Source: Phlegmacium glaucopus
Taxonomy: Eukaryota > Basidiomycota > Agaricomycetes > Agaricales > Cortinariaceae
Length of the DNA stretch: 64,000 nucleotides
Reading direction: 5' to 3'
Assembly: GCA_015039465.1 (NCBI GenBank)
Contig: MU130362.1
Location: 324,667 to 388,666, forward strand
The notes under the pieces were generated by a model. It was not told where the DNA came from. It made no database searches and saw nothing but the letters and a program-made list of their open reading frames with translations. The position numbers and the translations under genes are program-made. How positions within the stretch are numbered: position 1 is the first letter of the stretch; every line of letters starts with the position of its first letter. Below are positions 46,463 through 58,290 of this stretch, one piece after another.

Positions 46463-49369
46463 GCTCAAGAACTAAGGGTTGAACGTTGAACGTTGAATGT
46501 TGAGGTCTGAGGCAGTGGGTTTCGTAAGGTTCGAAATGGGTCGGTTCAAGACCGCCTTTTGCGTCGTAACCTCAGCTAATCGGTTCCACACATACATTAA
46601 AGATTGCCTGGCTTTCAAAATGTTTTTCCGTGCCCTCAGGAATTCCGCGGCCAAGTACATAGACGAGAAGGGTGCGGCTCGCATGGAATTGGTCAAAATG
46701 AGAGTAGGGAGAACGAGAACGATTGTTGAAGGTGATATTAACCCATGGGAACACGTGCATGCCACCCATCGGCGATCAGTCGGAGTGTCAAAGATAGCAG
46801 GCATTCAGTATCAGCAAAGGCTAGTAGTAATATAGTATTGGGCTAGTACAAAAGGTAACGGTGACTACTTGAGTGAACAGCACCTATGATACGTAGTACT
46901 GATACTAGTAATAGCCACTTTTTAATAATAGGATCATTTTACGATGCCTGAAGGTAGGGGGAAGTTAGCGGATCGACCACTCGGGTTTTGTGGCTATGCC
47001 CTTCTATCAATCCCCTTAATAGTATAGAATTCGTCCGTCCCTGAGTCGCAAGTGTGCAAAACATGATATCTTTCACCTCCGCCGTCAGCGGATACCCTGA
47101 ATCCCCCCAATATACCCCTTGCAGTTGTCATGACTGCGGCTGACTGCGGGCGTCTTTTCGTGCTCGTCAAACCTCTTCAGCGGCACTGTTTACTATCTGA
47201 AACTTGGGAGAGACTGGTTTGGTTACTGCACAACTTCAAATCCTGATGCCCAAATGCTGCTTTCGGATGATAACTACCTTGTCTTTTCTTGTCTCCGTTT
47301 TCCGTTTCCGTTTTTCCGCTGTGCGCCCTCGTCATACAAGCGAGTTCCTCATATTATAAGCTCCTATTGATCTCAACTCTGTTTCATGGATTGGAAGATC
47401 CGATCGTTTGCTTACGTGTGACTCTGGCGTTACTGGATAGTGACAACACTATGGATGTTGATATGGATGTTCTTTGTGATGAAAGCATACAATATGTTTC
47501 AGCGATGCAGTATCATGCGTACCCAGCTGTGATTGCCCGATGTCTTGTCACAGATAAATAAATACCAATGCGAATTTACAAAGCAAGTGTGCAAACGGTT
47601 ATGCAAGACCAATGTAATGGATTCCCACGACAACGTGAAAGTAATATTAGGACCATCTTACGATAGGAAAAAGGGCCGTCCTAGGATTCCTATTTTGGCT
47701 ACACACTTTTGGTGATATGTAGATGAATGGCATGACTGAGTATTGAAACTTTTGTTCAAAGTTTCGGAATTCAAATGGGCGACTTTCCATAAGGCCAACT
47801 TGAAATTCCAACTCTAGGTGGGCGAGAGGGGTCCCTTTCCGAGGTGCCGCATGGTACATAGTGCTTTTCGAGACGTTTCTAAACCTTAAATCTGCAAGGA
47901 GGGTCGGTCAAGCTCCTTCAGATTCAAAATGCCCTCTAACGCCCAAATAAGGCTCTTCGGGTCCCATTGGGTTGCCGTTTTTGGTTCACGGTCCCTTTAA
48001 TACTTCGCCCACATCAATAACAGTATTAACCCAAGTACGTCGTCAATGCTGTTCCATGCCGCCAGTCCAACTGTATTCCCTCTCTCCCCGAAGGGGCCAG
48101 CCAACCAATCAAGGTCCACATCCTGCCAGCAACGCAACATAAGATCGATTAGATGGGTTATTGCCATCCTTTTGAGCTTGAGATCCCATCTTTTCCACTA
48201 GTGAGTTGAGGATATGCATTTTTCCCGAACGTTATATAAAGTCCTTGATGCTGGCCAATGTATGCCTTTAAATTTTCAGCCAATTTCCTTTTGTTTGTTT
48301 GTTTTTTCCACACTGGTGAGCTCCATCTCTTCAATCAAACAGTATTTCTATTATCAAAAATTTTGGTCATGCTCAAACGATGTAAATGAGCAGTTGCAAG
48401 TCGCCTTTATCGATAATCCAATCTGGATTCAAATTATATAACTGTTCAGGTCGTTCTGGTTTAGAAAAAGCTAAATATTCGTCAGTACCGGGTAACTCGA
48501 AGTAATAAAAGTCAAGTTAGCCTTATTAAAAGTCACCCGATGATTTTCAAATGTTCAAAAGATCTTCATGATGATCGAAGCTGCTCTTTTCCGCAACATC
48601 TGTCACAGTGGTTGCTTGTTACGTTATTATAATAGGAATGCTTTTTGAAGTGCCTTTAGTGGACTACTTGTCTTTGCTCAGTTTGCTCCCGTTACAACTT
48701 ATAACGTTAGGGATCTCCATCAATCTTGGGTCCATGATAAATGGGGGTCGGGAGACGGATAAGAATCTATAAGAATCAGTTTGCGATCATTTATTCAAAT
48801 TGCACAGGACCAAATTTGTAAAATAAGGTTCACGGTCCAGCTGATGCTTACTAACCAGCACTGCAAGAACGCACCAATCATTCCGTTACTTCTCTCACTC
48901 ATGCCATCTACCTCGTTGTTTCCACCCCGCTTACTCTAATTACCTCAAGAAATAATGTCTGCTACAAGATAAATTCGGTGGCCCATTATATATAAGTATA
49001 TGATATCTATGAATTTTTATCAGTGTAAATCTGAATGCATATATTCTTTCCCTCAAGCTTTCAGTGGAACATTCCAGCCTTCGGAGCAGCCGGTTCTTAC
49101 AATCTGCTTCTAATTCACCCCCAAGTGCAGCCAAGGCTAGCTTTCCGGCATTTCTTGAGAAGTCTTATTTATTCTTTGGGGATGGTCATGAAACATGTTC
49201 GTGCCCGTCCCCAAAATTAGCCCCAAAACGAGGTTGAGTTGTTCACTGCATGTCATTTCATTTCCTTGGACGCGACCTAATATATAGTGTCCAAATAGTT
49301 CCTAGTAACCCATGCCTTGAAAACCTTCTGTCCTCGTCCTCAGATACATCATATCATACTTCCGCTGGT
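46463..49369. other. Duplicated non-coding stretch of unit 1
   Basis: It aligns with 56098-56385 plus 60209-62704 in unit 2. Open frames in one copy are broken in the other, so it is not coding. It includes a ttgaacg/ttgaatg minisatellite just upstream of the GH31 start (about 46475-46502). A TATA-like aatatatagt lies at about 49278-49287, some 85 bp before the small gene's ATG. Confidence 0.55.
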
Positions 49370-49952
49370 ATGGTTGTGGTCGAAAGAAACATTTTGGTAG
49401 ATGGAACTATCGTCAACCGGTCCCCTGCCAAAGGTCCAAGATCTGAAAAGACGACCAATTACCCTCAGTTGAATTATGACGTCGATGAAGACGGTCGCCA
49501 GATACACAAGATATACCACATCCACCATTGTGGGACGGTGTATATGGACTCGCTCAACTCCCACAGTGTCACAATCGAAAATTGTGCTAATAATAATGTC
49601 CGACGAGTTACTTGTTCGTCATTTTCTCTCACTTTTATCCTCATGCACTAAGTCGGCTATGACATATTATTCAGATTATCGTCCTAAGATTATTGACTGC
49701 GAGGTAAACAGCGACAACATCATACATTCGCAGTCCCATGCAGCCTTCAATGGTAAGTGGGCACCTTACACCATCTCCGATCAAGCATCTTGAATATCCT
49801 TTTGTCTTCTAGGTCTTCTAACCGACCCTCCTCGCACTTGCATGACATATATATCATTATACATGAACTACGTTGTGATGATCTCGTGGGCCGGCTTGGC
49901 TGTCACTTGTGTAACGATCTTCATCATGAATTTTCCTTGGTTTTCAAGTTGA
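49370..49952 (+). CDS. Unrecognised small protein with a C-terminal membrane segment, copy 1
   Basis: Three exons: 49370-49613, 49675-49752 and 49813-49952, with introns of 61 and 60 bp ending in cag and tag. The product (about 153 residues) starts MVVVERNILVDGTIVN, has a charged middle (QLNYDVDEDGRQIHKIYHIH), a motif GTVYMDSLNSHSVTIENC, then IIDCEVNSDNIIHSQSHAAF, and ends with one hydrophobic helix (VVMISWAGLAVTCVTIFIMN). This suggests a tail-anchored or single-pass protein. The family was not recognised. The strongest evidence is the second copy at 62705, which keeps the same exons, phases and protein despite many base changes. An upstream in-frame ATG at 49250 exists, but a TATA-like box at about 49280 favours the start used. 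Confidence 0.7.
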
Positions 49953-51179
49953 GTTATTGGGGAAAGGATGTAGGAGAGCCTCTCTCTTTGAAAGTAGTGT
50001 GCCATTGAATATCCGAATATTGACTACGGGCTGATTCTCGAGGCTAATAACATTATTGCACAGGTTATGTTATTGTTGTAGCTACTAGCTACGATTCTAC
50101 TTTCCCCTTTTATACTATTTACCATCACGCATCATCTCTATGTTTTCAGTATCAACGATGCTGGCTCATAGACAGTCCCCGGTTCCATAATTGCATGAAG
50201 TCAGGCAGCGATTTTATTCACATCGGTCATTGACAGTAGGGCGGCGCGTCGCCCGTGTTTGGGTACGGCCGTCATTTTCATGGCCTATAATGCTGCGTGG
50301 TCTGTTCTCTACTCAGAAGCGATGTCCTCTGGAACAGGCTGCAAGGTAACTCACAGTAATTTAGCATCCATTTTTTAAATTTCGACTTGATTCCATTCGT
50401 AATACTGCGTGTCGAATATCCACAAATCAATCGTAAAATTCTCCAAATAATACAATGTGTTTCCAGAAAACTAACCGATGTCTAGATCGTGCGCTAGGTC
50501 TTATCTTTGTGCCCGTAAGGTCTCAAGAGCGAGTGGTGATATCGAAGCAGCAGAAATCATGATAGTGGTGGAAGGTATTTTGATGCGGAGACGAGAATTT
50601 TCCACCTACGTTTGAAACCAAGAACCCAGCTGATTATGTCGAAAGCACTACATACCGAAAAGAAAGATCCAGGTGGCAAAACAGCTACAGCATGGGCGGA
50701 GATCATAATAGGGCCTGGATAAGTTGGAGACACGAATTTACGCTAGTCCTTCTCTGGGATATATCATTGTAGAAATACTGCATTCAATATGTTAGTGGTG
50801 TAAGATCAAATGTTCAGAACTGGAACTCGTACTGGGAGTAAAAAACATGTAAATACGTATACTATCACGTACTGGAATGATATCATGTTTATAGGGTTGA
50901 AGTTGGTAGGAGTAGGGAATGTCTTTCTTTGGGAGCAACGTTTGAAGTAGTAGCGAAGGCGTTTGATGGGAGTGGGCTTTGGTGGTAGTTCAAGTTCTGG
51001 ATCATTGTCCCACATGGATCAACAATCGACACGTGATCGGTTCATTTGTGGCATGTCATTGTCACCAGTACCCAGTACTCCCAGTTTATCTATCATTGAG
51101 GCTCCTAGGTCGATCTCTGTAGAAAGTGCTCTATGCATGCCCAAGCTGAAGCCACGCGTTTATCAGACAACATTCTCAA
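49953..51179. other. Downstream flank of unit 1, no gene recognised
   Basis: To about 50475 it aligns with 63322-63996. Unit 1 lacks a segment present in unit 2 (about 63628-63720). Beyond 50480 the counterpart lies outside the window. No exon was recognised. Confidence 0.45.
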
Positions 51180-51709
51180 ATTCTCCAATCTGTGTACGCT
51201 GATTTCCTCGAGTCTGATGAACCTATCCACGCCGTGGGTTCAGTGCGTCTTCAATACGTCAACGCTTGCTTTAAAAATGCTGAAAGTCTATATACAGCTC
51301 AATCTTATCGTGACGATTTGGAATCTCTCGGATATCTCGTATCCGCTCTCTATCATGGCTCACTACCTTGGAACTCCAGTCGTGCCTATAATCTTTGCCA
51401 TATAAAATGACGACGCCTGGCTCTACACTCTTCCGTGGTATGGATGCATCGTTTCTTGAATACTGGAAGGACGTACGATCCTTGGCATATGCTGAAGTGC
51501 CAGACTATAGCTCCTTGAAATCACGATTTGTGCAATGCTGGGAACGAAAGGGATTTGGCAACTCGCCAGGAGAATATGATTGGTTGACGTTGTTCAATAG
51601 GCTCACTGGAGATGTTGAGGGGCAAGAGTCCCCAGCGGCACTGGTTCCCGTATCTACGGCGGCAACTTCAGTGGTCGCACCTGGTCTTGGGGGCGCCGCT
51701 GATCATTGA
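51180..51709 (+). pseudogene. Fragment of a casein-kinase-I-like protein kinase gene (C-lobe only)
   Basis: The plus strand encodes HAVGSVRLQYVNACFKNAES, then SYRDDLESLGYLVSALYHGS and LPW, the activation-loop-to-helix-F pattern of CK1-like kinases (RDDLESLGY..GSLPW). After one frame change near 51400 it continues KMTTPGSTLFRGMDASFLEY, YAEVPDYSSLKSRFVQCWER and GEYDWLTLFNRLTGDVEG, the usual C-terminal part. The N-lobe, glycine loop, VAIK lysine, HRD and DFG are absent upstream. A truncated copy without a complete catalytic core cannot be an active kinase. Confidence 0.75.
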
Positions 51710-51925
51710 CGGCTGAAATATTTCTTGGTGCTCCTTCAACGAATGCTAGTTTTTGTCGAAATGTTGATTAGATTTCTCGGAATCATTGTCTGATGATAAC
51801 TACGGAGGTGCTGAGGTAAAAGAGTCCCCAGGTCTACTAGAATTTCCTCTCTCATCTGCGGAGGAGACTGAGTGGTCGCACCTGGCCTTACAGGCGACAT
51901 TGAGCATTGACGACTTGACTTTCTA
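51710..51925. repeat. Short tandem duplication downstream of the kinase fragment
   Basis: The segment with agagtcccca followed by gtggtcgcacctgg and cattgacg (about 51625-51715) recurs at about 51830-51920 with the same spacing of these three blocks. The second copy has no reading frame. Confidence 0.5.
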
Positions 51926-51929
51926 GGGC

Positions 51930-52200
51930 GTACATATACTTCGAAAGCTTTTCAGCAAACCCTCATCTGGTATGATAGCTGCCTCATATGCGAACGGTAT
52001 CCAAAAAGGAGGAATAGGGGCAACAATTAAAATATTTTCCATATGCAGTAGAGAACAAACTTCCCAACTTAGACCCTTCTTTTCGTTCAATTATTGCGCA
52101 AATCATAAGGAAAACGGTCACCATGGTCTGACACAGTGGACAGTATTCTTAGTGCCAAGGCTCCTCGCGAAATCTACCTCATGCCTTAGTCTTATATGAT
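51930..52200 (+). pseudogene. Fragment of a GH3 beta-glucosidase gene
   Basis: The plus strand reads FESFSANPHL and, one base out of frame, SGMIAASYANGIQKGGIGAT then IK (51970-52030). This is the conserved GH3 stretch FESFSEDPxLSG...GVGATIKHF. Further on, VDSILSAKAPREIYLMP (about 52137-52187) matches the family's SERALREIYLLPF. Frameshifts and a stop follow, and neither end of the gene is present. Not functional. Only the region around the catalytic N-terminal barrel survives. Confidence 0.7.
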
Positions 52201-52544
52201 TCTCGTCCAGCCGCATCTGTTCCCGGATGCTTGGAAGGTACATCGAAATCGACCTAGGAGGAATGGGCGAAGCGCCCTGAAACTGCTACCGTTCAAACGT
52301 TCATGGTTTATCGATATCCCTGTTTATCCGGTGGCAGGGGTTGAGTACGAAATGCGAATCCTTACCTGCCACGTTGCCTAAGCTTGCATGCTATCAAAAT
52401 ATCCGATATACTCATCTAATATCATGTCGACGGTCTCCATATCTCCGAAGATCCATTCTTACTTTAAAGAACTCTTCGAGATGAATGGAAAATTGGATTT
52501 CTCAAGAGAACAGCCGGTCGAGAAACTGTTTGAGGATGCAACTT
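52201..52544. other. End of unit 1, mixed fragments
   Basis: A 43-codon plus-strand open frame (about 52424-52555, starting MSTVSISPKIHSYFKELFEM) runs across the duplication junction. Its family was not recognised. The rest is non-coding. Confidence 0.35.
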
Positions 52545-53639
52545 TGCCAAAGTAGTTACACAGGCTGATACACGATTTACAAATACTCCAAAACGTTGGA
52601 AAAAAAAGGTAGTTATGTGTAGGATAGGCTAATGCTGGATCAACGATATTGAACAGATATATTTGTTCCCAAAAGGTACACCGATCACCACGTCAACTTG
52701 AAGAACCTGCGTCGATGGATTATATGAATACCCAGATCCATGCATATCTTCACCATCTATAAGGACTCGACCCGGTTGCGAGCTGACGCCAAGGAATCGT
52801 ACCAGCGAAACGCTGACGCCCGTTGGGTACCCAAAAACACCCCATACTTCCAATTTACCATCCTTAAATTCCAGGTTAACATCAGTAAAAAAGCCAGGCT
52901 TGATGGATTCCACATCATCGATATACAGAGTATCAGACGCCTCCTCTTGAGTATTGGGTGCGATAGTGAATTCAAAGTCGTTTTTCCTCAATGCGGTCGT
53001 TGTCATGGCAGATTGTGCTGTAGGATAGCCCCGCCTTTGATATGAAGTGGGATTTTAGTGAATGGAACATCGCTGAGGGTTATGAACGATCCCGTGCCAC
53101 CAACTGGAGAAAAAGTGTCGAAGTCATAGAAGATATCTTGGGGGAGATAAATCGAAACAGATGTTGCATCATCTCCTGTCACGGGCGAAACGAGGATCGG
53201 ATGAATCACCCTAGAAGAACTGATATTCGATAGCAAACATATTTTTATCCTTTGGGTACTTGAACCATAAAGAGCGCAAGACGGGACTGCCATCGAGGTG
53301 AGCTCGATGGAACGCAGTGTACATGTAGTCAAGCAGTCGGTAACTTTTGTGTTAAGGATCAGTGCATGAGAGATGGACGGAGACACCTGTGTTCACCGAA
53401 TATCCAGGACGTATTTCGCAGCCTCTGTTACACTAACCCAAAGATAAGATTCTTGACTAATTGAAGTATCCGAATTGTGCTAGCATGGGTAATACAGAAG
53501 TCGAGTAACCCATTCACATGCTCGGCATTTATCTGTGCATCATAATTTATTTCAGGGTTTGTAATATCTATTTTCATGTAGGAAAAATACGCACGGATGC
53601 GGTTCTACTGGAAAGGGCCTCACGGCGTTGTTGATTGCA

Positions 53640-54226
53640 TAAGGTGGATTCAATGTGTTGTCATTTACTCAGCTGGCTGCTGGGGTTCACAAAGATAGTG
53701 GTGAAGATTAAGACCAGGAGGTAGTAAGTTCTGTCCGATCACTTACTGGAATAGGTTATCACAAGTAAGGGTGTTCTGCAGATCAAGTTAGAAATTAAAA
53801 CCAGAGGGATAAATTAATACGAACACATCAGGGTTCATTCATATCGACACAAGATCCATCGATAGAATTTGGATTGAGTAAGTATGTGGACTCAGATGTC
53901 CAATAGCTCGGAATGTTAAGTACATTCAATCTGTCGTCTCGTTTGCTCGGCTGGCCGCTGGATTTCAAGAAGATAGGTGTGTTTGGATCGGGTAGAGGGC
54001 CAGAACGAGGCGGTGGTGGGTTCTGCTCGATAGCTTGCTGGAATGGGTTATCGCAAGGGAGATTGCAGAACTGCAGGTTGTAGACAAACTTAGAAATCAA
54101 GAATGGGGCGAGATGAAGTTGGTACCAACACTTGAGGGTTCATTCATGTCAATCCAAGATCCATCGATATCGATCCCAGTATCTGGATTGAAAAAAAGTT
54201 TGCATACTCAGATGTCCAGTAGCTGA
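53640..54226 (-). repeat. Internal tandem duplication of the GH31 catalytic exon, in copy 2
   Basis: The same internal duplication as in copy 1. Unit a (about 54224-53910) has the [10 protein letters not shown] stretch, [20 protein letters not shown] and [11 protein letters not shown]. Unit b (about 53909-53640) has SESTYLLNPNSIDGSCVDMN then EP and a stop. Unit b here still shows VDMNEP, which is lost in copy 1. Confidence 0.75.
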
Positions 54227-54237
54227 GGCAAACATTA

Positions 54238-54486
54238 CGAGTCCCCTTTAGGGGCTCGTTCTTATAAGCGGATGCGGCTTTCAAAGGTAACGCAAGACTT
54301 GCCGGTAACTTGCGTGATTGCACGTGTTGATGGTGATGGCCTTGTTTGCCACGCGAAAACAATTTACTCACGGTCAATCGCGTCTTTAAGAAACTCAACG
54401 CTCACGAAGATGCTATAAAAATACCAGTATAATTTCATTTGGAGGGACTCGTATATGCCACGCGGAGCGATGGCCCTCACCCACAA
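54238..54486. mobile_element. 250 bp insertion specific to GH31 copy 2
   Basis: Copy 1 reads aaacattgtgagaatg where copy 2 reads aaacatt, then about 250 bp, then ttgtgagaatg. The insert begins acgagtcccctttaggggct and contains gggactcgt near its far end (about 54444), which suggests imperfect terminal inverted repeats with a short internal palindrome. The class is not identified. Confidence 0.5.
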
Positions 54487-56097
54487 GTTGTGAGAATGAA
54501 TCAATGAGAAACATCATGAAAGCTTACTTTTCGACTAGAGGATTAAACCAGTTTAAGTTACCGCCAATCCAAGTAGTCAGTAACCAATGCTTTTATTCAT
54601 TGGTGAAACTAACCGGGGTAGACGGTGACGGCTATGGACAGTGATTCCGAAAGTAAGATTGAGAACTTTTTACATCGATACGCGCTTACCTGGCCAAACT
54701 AGACCCAAACTATCACTACCTATCGTCAGGCGCGTAACCTTGACTGGGTCAGTTGTCAGTAAGCGACAGCTGGGTTAGTCATCAAAACTAAACATTGATC
54801 AGTTTAGTTCAATAAGGATCGGAAGGGAGTAACTCACTGTATCTTTGGTCATGGGCATGGAGATAGCTGACTATTTCACGCATTCTAGGAAGCGGGAAAT
54901 AATTGGGATCAACTGTAAAGATGCGTCGTCTGCCCATATAGTCTTATTGAAGAGTTAAGTTCACAACTAGACAATTCATGGTTTCTGTCGTACCAATATC
55001 TGTCCACATCGTTTCTAGTGGTATCCCAGCAGCTGCATATCTGGAGATAACGTTTGCCACGTCGACGAAACCTTGATCGTAGCAAATCGAAAATGAGCTT
55101 CAATATCGACCTTTTGTAAGGGTGTTACTTACTCTTGTATCCAAAACGGCATTGATGAAATCCAAATGACCAGTAGGGCGCTTCTGCTGGAAGGCCGACA
55201 ACTTCCGCATACTGCCTTGCAACCTCGGTAGGATCATCTTCACTGCCAGCCAGGAAGTAGGAGTCGAGAACTCCTCCGATACCGTTGTATTCAAGGGAAG
55301 GTCCACCGGGGACACTATTGTTGAGCTTGACATCCATCCCGAACTGAAGTAAAACTCCATGGGTGACGGATGTTCTGTGTTCAAGATAGACGGGATGGGT
55401 TCCGTACAGATTCGTACCGACAGGGATTCCGTAGGCGTCTTGAGACCACATCGTTAAGGTGGTGTTGTCCATTGGGAGATGAAAGGGATTTGCGCGCTCT
55501 CCAAGGCCATATCTGCTGGCATCGGCTGGAAGGCGAGTCTTCACGCGTAAATATTGAGGCTCAAAAATGAGTGGATGAGATGCTGTAGAAAACAGAACTT
55601 TCCTTCGTCGAAGCTCGGTAAATTGAGAAAGAGAATGGAGAGGTGGTGTAATCGAATCCGATCTTAGCCCACTGAGAAGCAACAGTGGAGTCACTGTCGG
55701 GACGTGGAAATACAGAGTCAGGAACCTCATAACGATGTGTGGAGGGATCTGTGATCTTCACATGAATACGTTCCACTTGAGAAAGCAGAAGGGTTTAATA
55801 ACTGTTTAACTTGGTTTCAACTCGCGAAGGAACCCGTCTCCGCACCTGTCTCATAAACAAGTCTCAATGACAATCTCAGTATATCGTTCCCGAAGACATT
55901 ACAAGGTTTTCCACCGAACACCAGATCAGCTGTAGGACCACCCCGCCGTACCTCCACATTAGTCTCGGTGTAACCTGGGCAGGCATCAAGAACAACGGGA
56001 TCGACATATACTGGACATATACTGCACTGATGTAGACTCCTACAAAGCCAAGCATCAACGAAGCACGACCACTCTTGCGGCAGAAGTACCATCGCAT

Positions 56098-56716
56098 GCT
56101 CAGGAGCTAAGGGTTGAATGTTGAGGCCTAAGGACAGTGGGTTTCGTAAGGTTCCAAATACCACCGCCTTTGCTTCTCAACGTCAGGTAATCGGTTCCAT
56201 ACATACATTAAAGATTGCCTGCTTCAAATCTTTTGGCCATGCATCGGGAAATCGGCGGCCAGGTATATACATAGGCCAGAAGGCTGCAGCTCGCATGGAA
56301 CTGGACAAAACGAATGTAGGGAGAACGAGAACGAGCCCATAGCGCGCATGCCACCCATCGGCAATCAGTCGGAGTCGGTCACTATATATAACTTTAAGGT
56401 CTGTCCCAATTTGACGGCCCTTTGGTGGGTGGGTTGATTCGGCGTTCTCGGTTGAAAATCAACATATTTTGAACATCACGTGGTATGGTGAATCCAATCT
56501 AATCTTATCAGCGCGAGACAGCTCTAAGACATTTTTCACTGTTTCGTTTGCATAGTGAACCACGGGGGGATCCATTTTTGGATAATCTCGTGTATCATCG
56601 ATTTTCCTTCGGAGCTGAGCCATGAAAATGGAGCAGAGGTTGAGGTACTCATGAATTATCGTTGATCTCAGAATCAGCTCACGTGTCTAGTACATGTGAT
56701 CTAGAATCGTAAAAGC
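56098..56716. other. Upstream flank of GH31 copy 2
   Basis: To about 56385 it aligns with the flank of copy 1 (46463-46790). From there to the hAT-like element it is unique to unit 2. It contains the 8 bp target-site copy GTAAAAGC at 56709-56716. No gene was recognised. Confidence 0.5.
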
Positions 56717-56946
56717 TAGGGACTAGCATGGTAATGGTGGTGGGCAATGCCTGTCACCTGTGACATCTGGCTTGGCTTGTGTCACACATATGTCACATTG
56801 CAGAAAGTGAGACACTGACCTCCTCCTCTGTACAACACTCCCAGAGGGGAGTTTGAGTGATGTATATCCATATAAATAGGATGTGAATCAGCTACAATAA
56901 ATAAAATTTTGTGAATTTGTACTGTTATGTCCAGATGCATGTTTCC

Positions 56947-57268
56947 CCAGCCAAATTGATGGCTGAAACTTCTAAGGTATAGAACTCTTCAACAACTCAT
57001 TTATGGGATTTGTTTTGGTGGGATAATATGTTATACTTTTGATTCTGAACATTTTTTTGGGAGTGGAACTTTGAATTTCATGCTCCAAGTATGAGATATT
57101 GGGTGGTAAGAGCCCATATCTCATACTTGGAGCATGAAATTAAAAATTCCACTCCCAACAAAATGTTCAGAATCAAAAGTATAACATATTCTCCCAACAA
57201 AACAAATCCCAGAAATGAGTTGTTGAAGAGTTCTATTCCTTAGAAACTTCAGCCATCAATTTGGCTGG
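56947..57268. repeat. Large inverted repeat (hairpin), arms about 158 bp
   Basis: The left arm begins ccagccaaattgatggctga (56947) and the right arm ends ccatcaatttggctgg (57268). The arms match almost throughout, with a centre at about 57106-57110. It lies inside the hAT-like element. Confidence 0.9.
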
Positions 57269-57289
57269 CATTGGCTTGATATCACTTGT

Positions 57290-58290
57290 TTTATTAAGCT
57301 CAACATGTAAAATCAAATGATTGGACTCCTGAGAAATGTTTAGGATACATTTTACAGCATTTATTATCACCAATATGAGTTGCAGAAAGTAGTCTATGAA
57401 GTGTTCTATGGGTTGGAAGTCTCAAACATCACACATTGGATGAAATTGGCTGAAGATCACTCAGTTGTGAGGGGTTGAAAGCAGAAAAAAAAATCTAACT
57501 CCTAAGAAATGCTGAGAATACATGGTAGAGTATATTTTGTCACTATGATAGGTTGCAGAACCCAGTTTCTGAAGAGTTCTATAAGCTGAAAGTCTTAAAA
57601 ATTGCAATTTAGCAGGTATTTGGGTGGGTTTTGCTTAATTGTAGGGTTCTAAGTGTGAAATAAAATAATGAAATTGTTGAGGAATCTTTTTGACACACCA
57701 TAGATAATTTTTGGTACAGGAATAGCTACAAAGACCAGTTTATGAACAGTTATATAGGCTGGAAGTTTCAAATTTGTATTGGAATCGGCACTAGCTCACT
57801 CATTTTTAAGGGCTTGAGTGTGAAATAAAAAATTCTAACTCCTGAGAGATGTTTTTAATACATGGTACACTATTTTGTGTCAGTAATATGAGATACAGAA
57901 ACCAGTTTTAGATGTGTTCTATAGGCTAGAAGTTGCCAACACTGGATTTTAGCAGGAATTTGGGTGGAAACTGATCATTTATAAGGGTCTGGGTGTGAAA
58001 GAAAAAAATATAATTCCTGAGAAATATTAAAGATACATATTAGAACATTTCACATCACCAAGATAAGTTACAAAACCAGTTTCTGAAGTGTTAAGTTGCA
58101 AAAATGGCATTATGGCAGGTATTTGGGTAGAAATTGTTCATTTGTAAGGTCCTGAGTGTGCAATAAAATAAAATGACTGCTGAAAAATATTTAAAATACA
58201 TAGTAGAGAATTTCACATCACCAAAACATGTTGCAGAAATGAATAATTGAAGTGTTATATTGCCTGGAAGTTTCAGTCCATCAGATAAAG
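57290..58290. repeat. Diverged tandem repeats, period about 170 bp
   Basis: Six imperfect units. The block g.tgcagaaacc.agtt.ctgaag and variants recurs near 57375, 57552, 57724, 57889, 58068 and 58231. Each is followed by gttctatagg.tggaagt, tttgggtgg, tgtgaaataaaa and cctgagaaat. The spacing varies between about 163 and 179 bp. Confidence 0.8.

Larger units (their letters stand above)
52629..56097 (-). pseudogene. GH31 alpha-glucosidase-like gene, copy 2 (decayed)
   Basis: The paralogue of 42847-46462. The start at 56097 (MRWYFCRKSGRASLMLGFVG) and large parts of the N-terminal and C-terminal domains align well. Clear damage: a one-base insertion in the run after STKE (about 55600), so the frame breaks where copy 1 reads VLFSTASHP; two extra Ts in the exon before the WIDMNEPS motif (about 54192-54198); and a deletion of roughly 0.4 kb, so sequence runs from GLL(E)YD-equivalent bases (about 53500) straight into the flank and lacks the acid/base exon (VGKWLGDNF). 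The last exon has also lost part of the SPVTGDD region frame. An extra 250 bp insertion lies at about 54238-54486. It cannot make a GH31 enzyme. Confidence 0.85.

Noticed and set aside
47289..47561. 91-codon plus-strand frame in unit 1
   Set aside because: The aligned DNA in unit 2 (about 60700-60980) breaks the frame repeatedly, so there is no sign of coding constraint.
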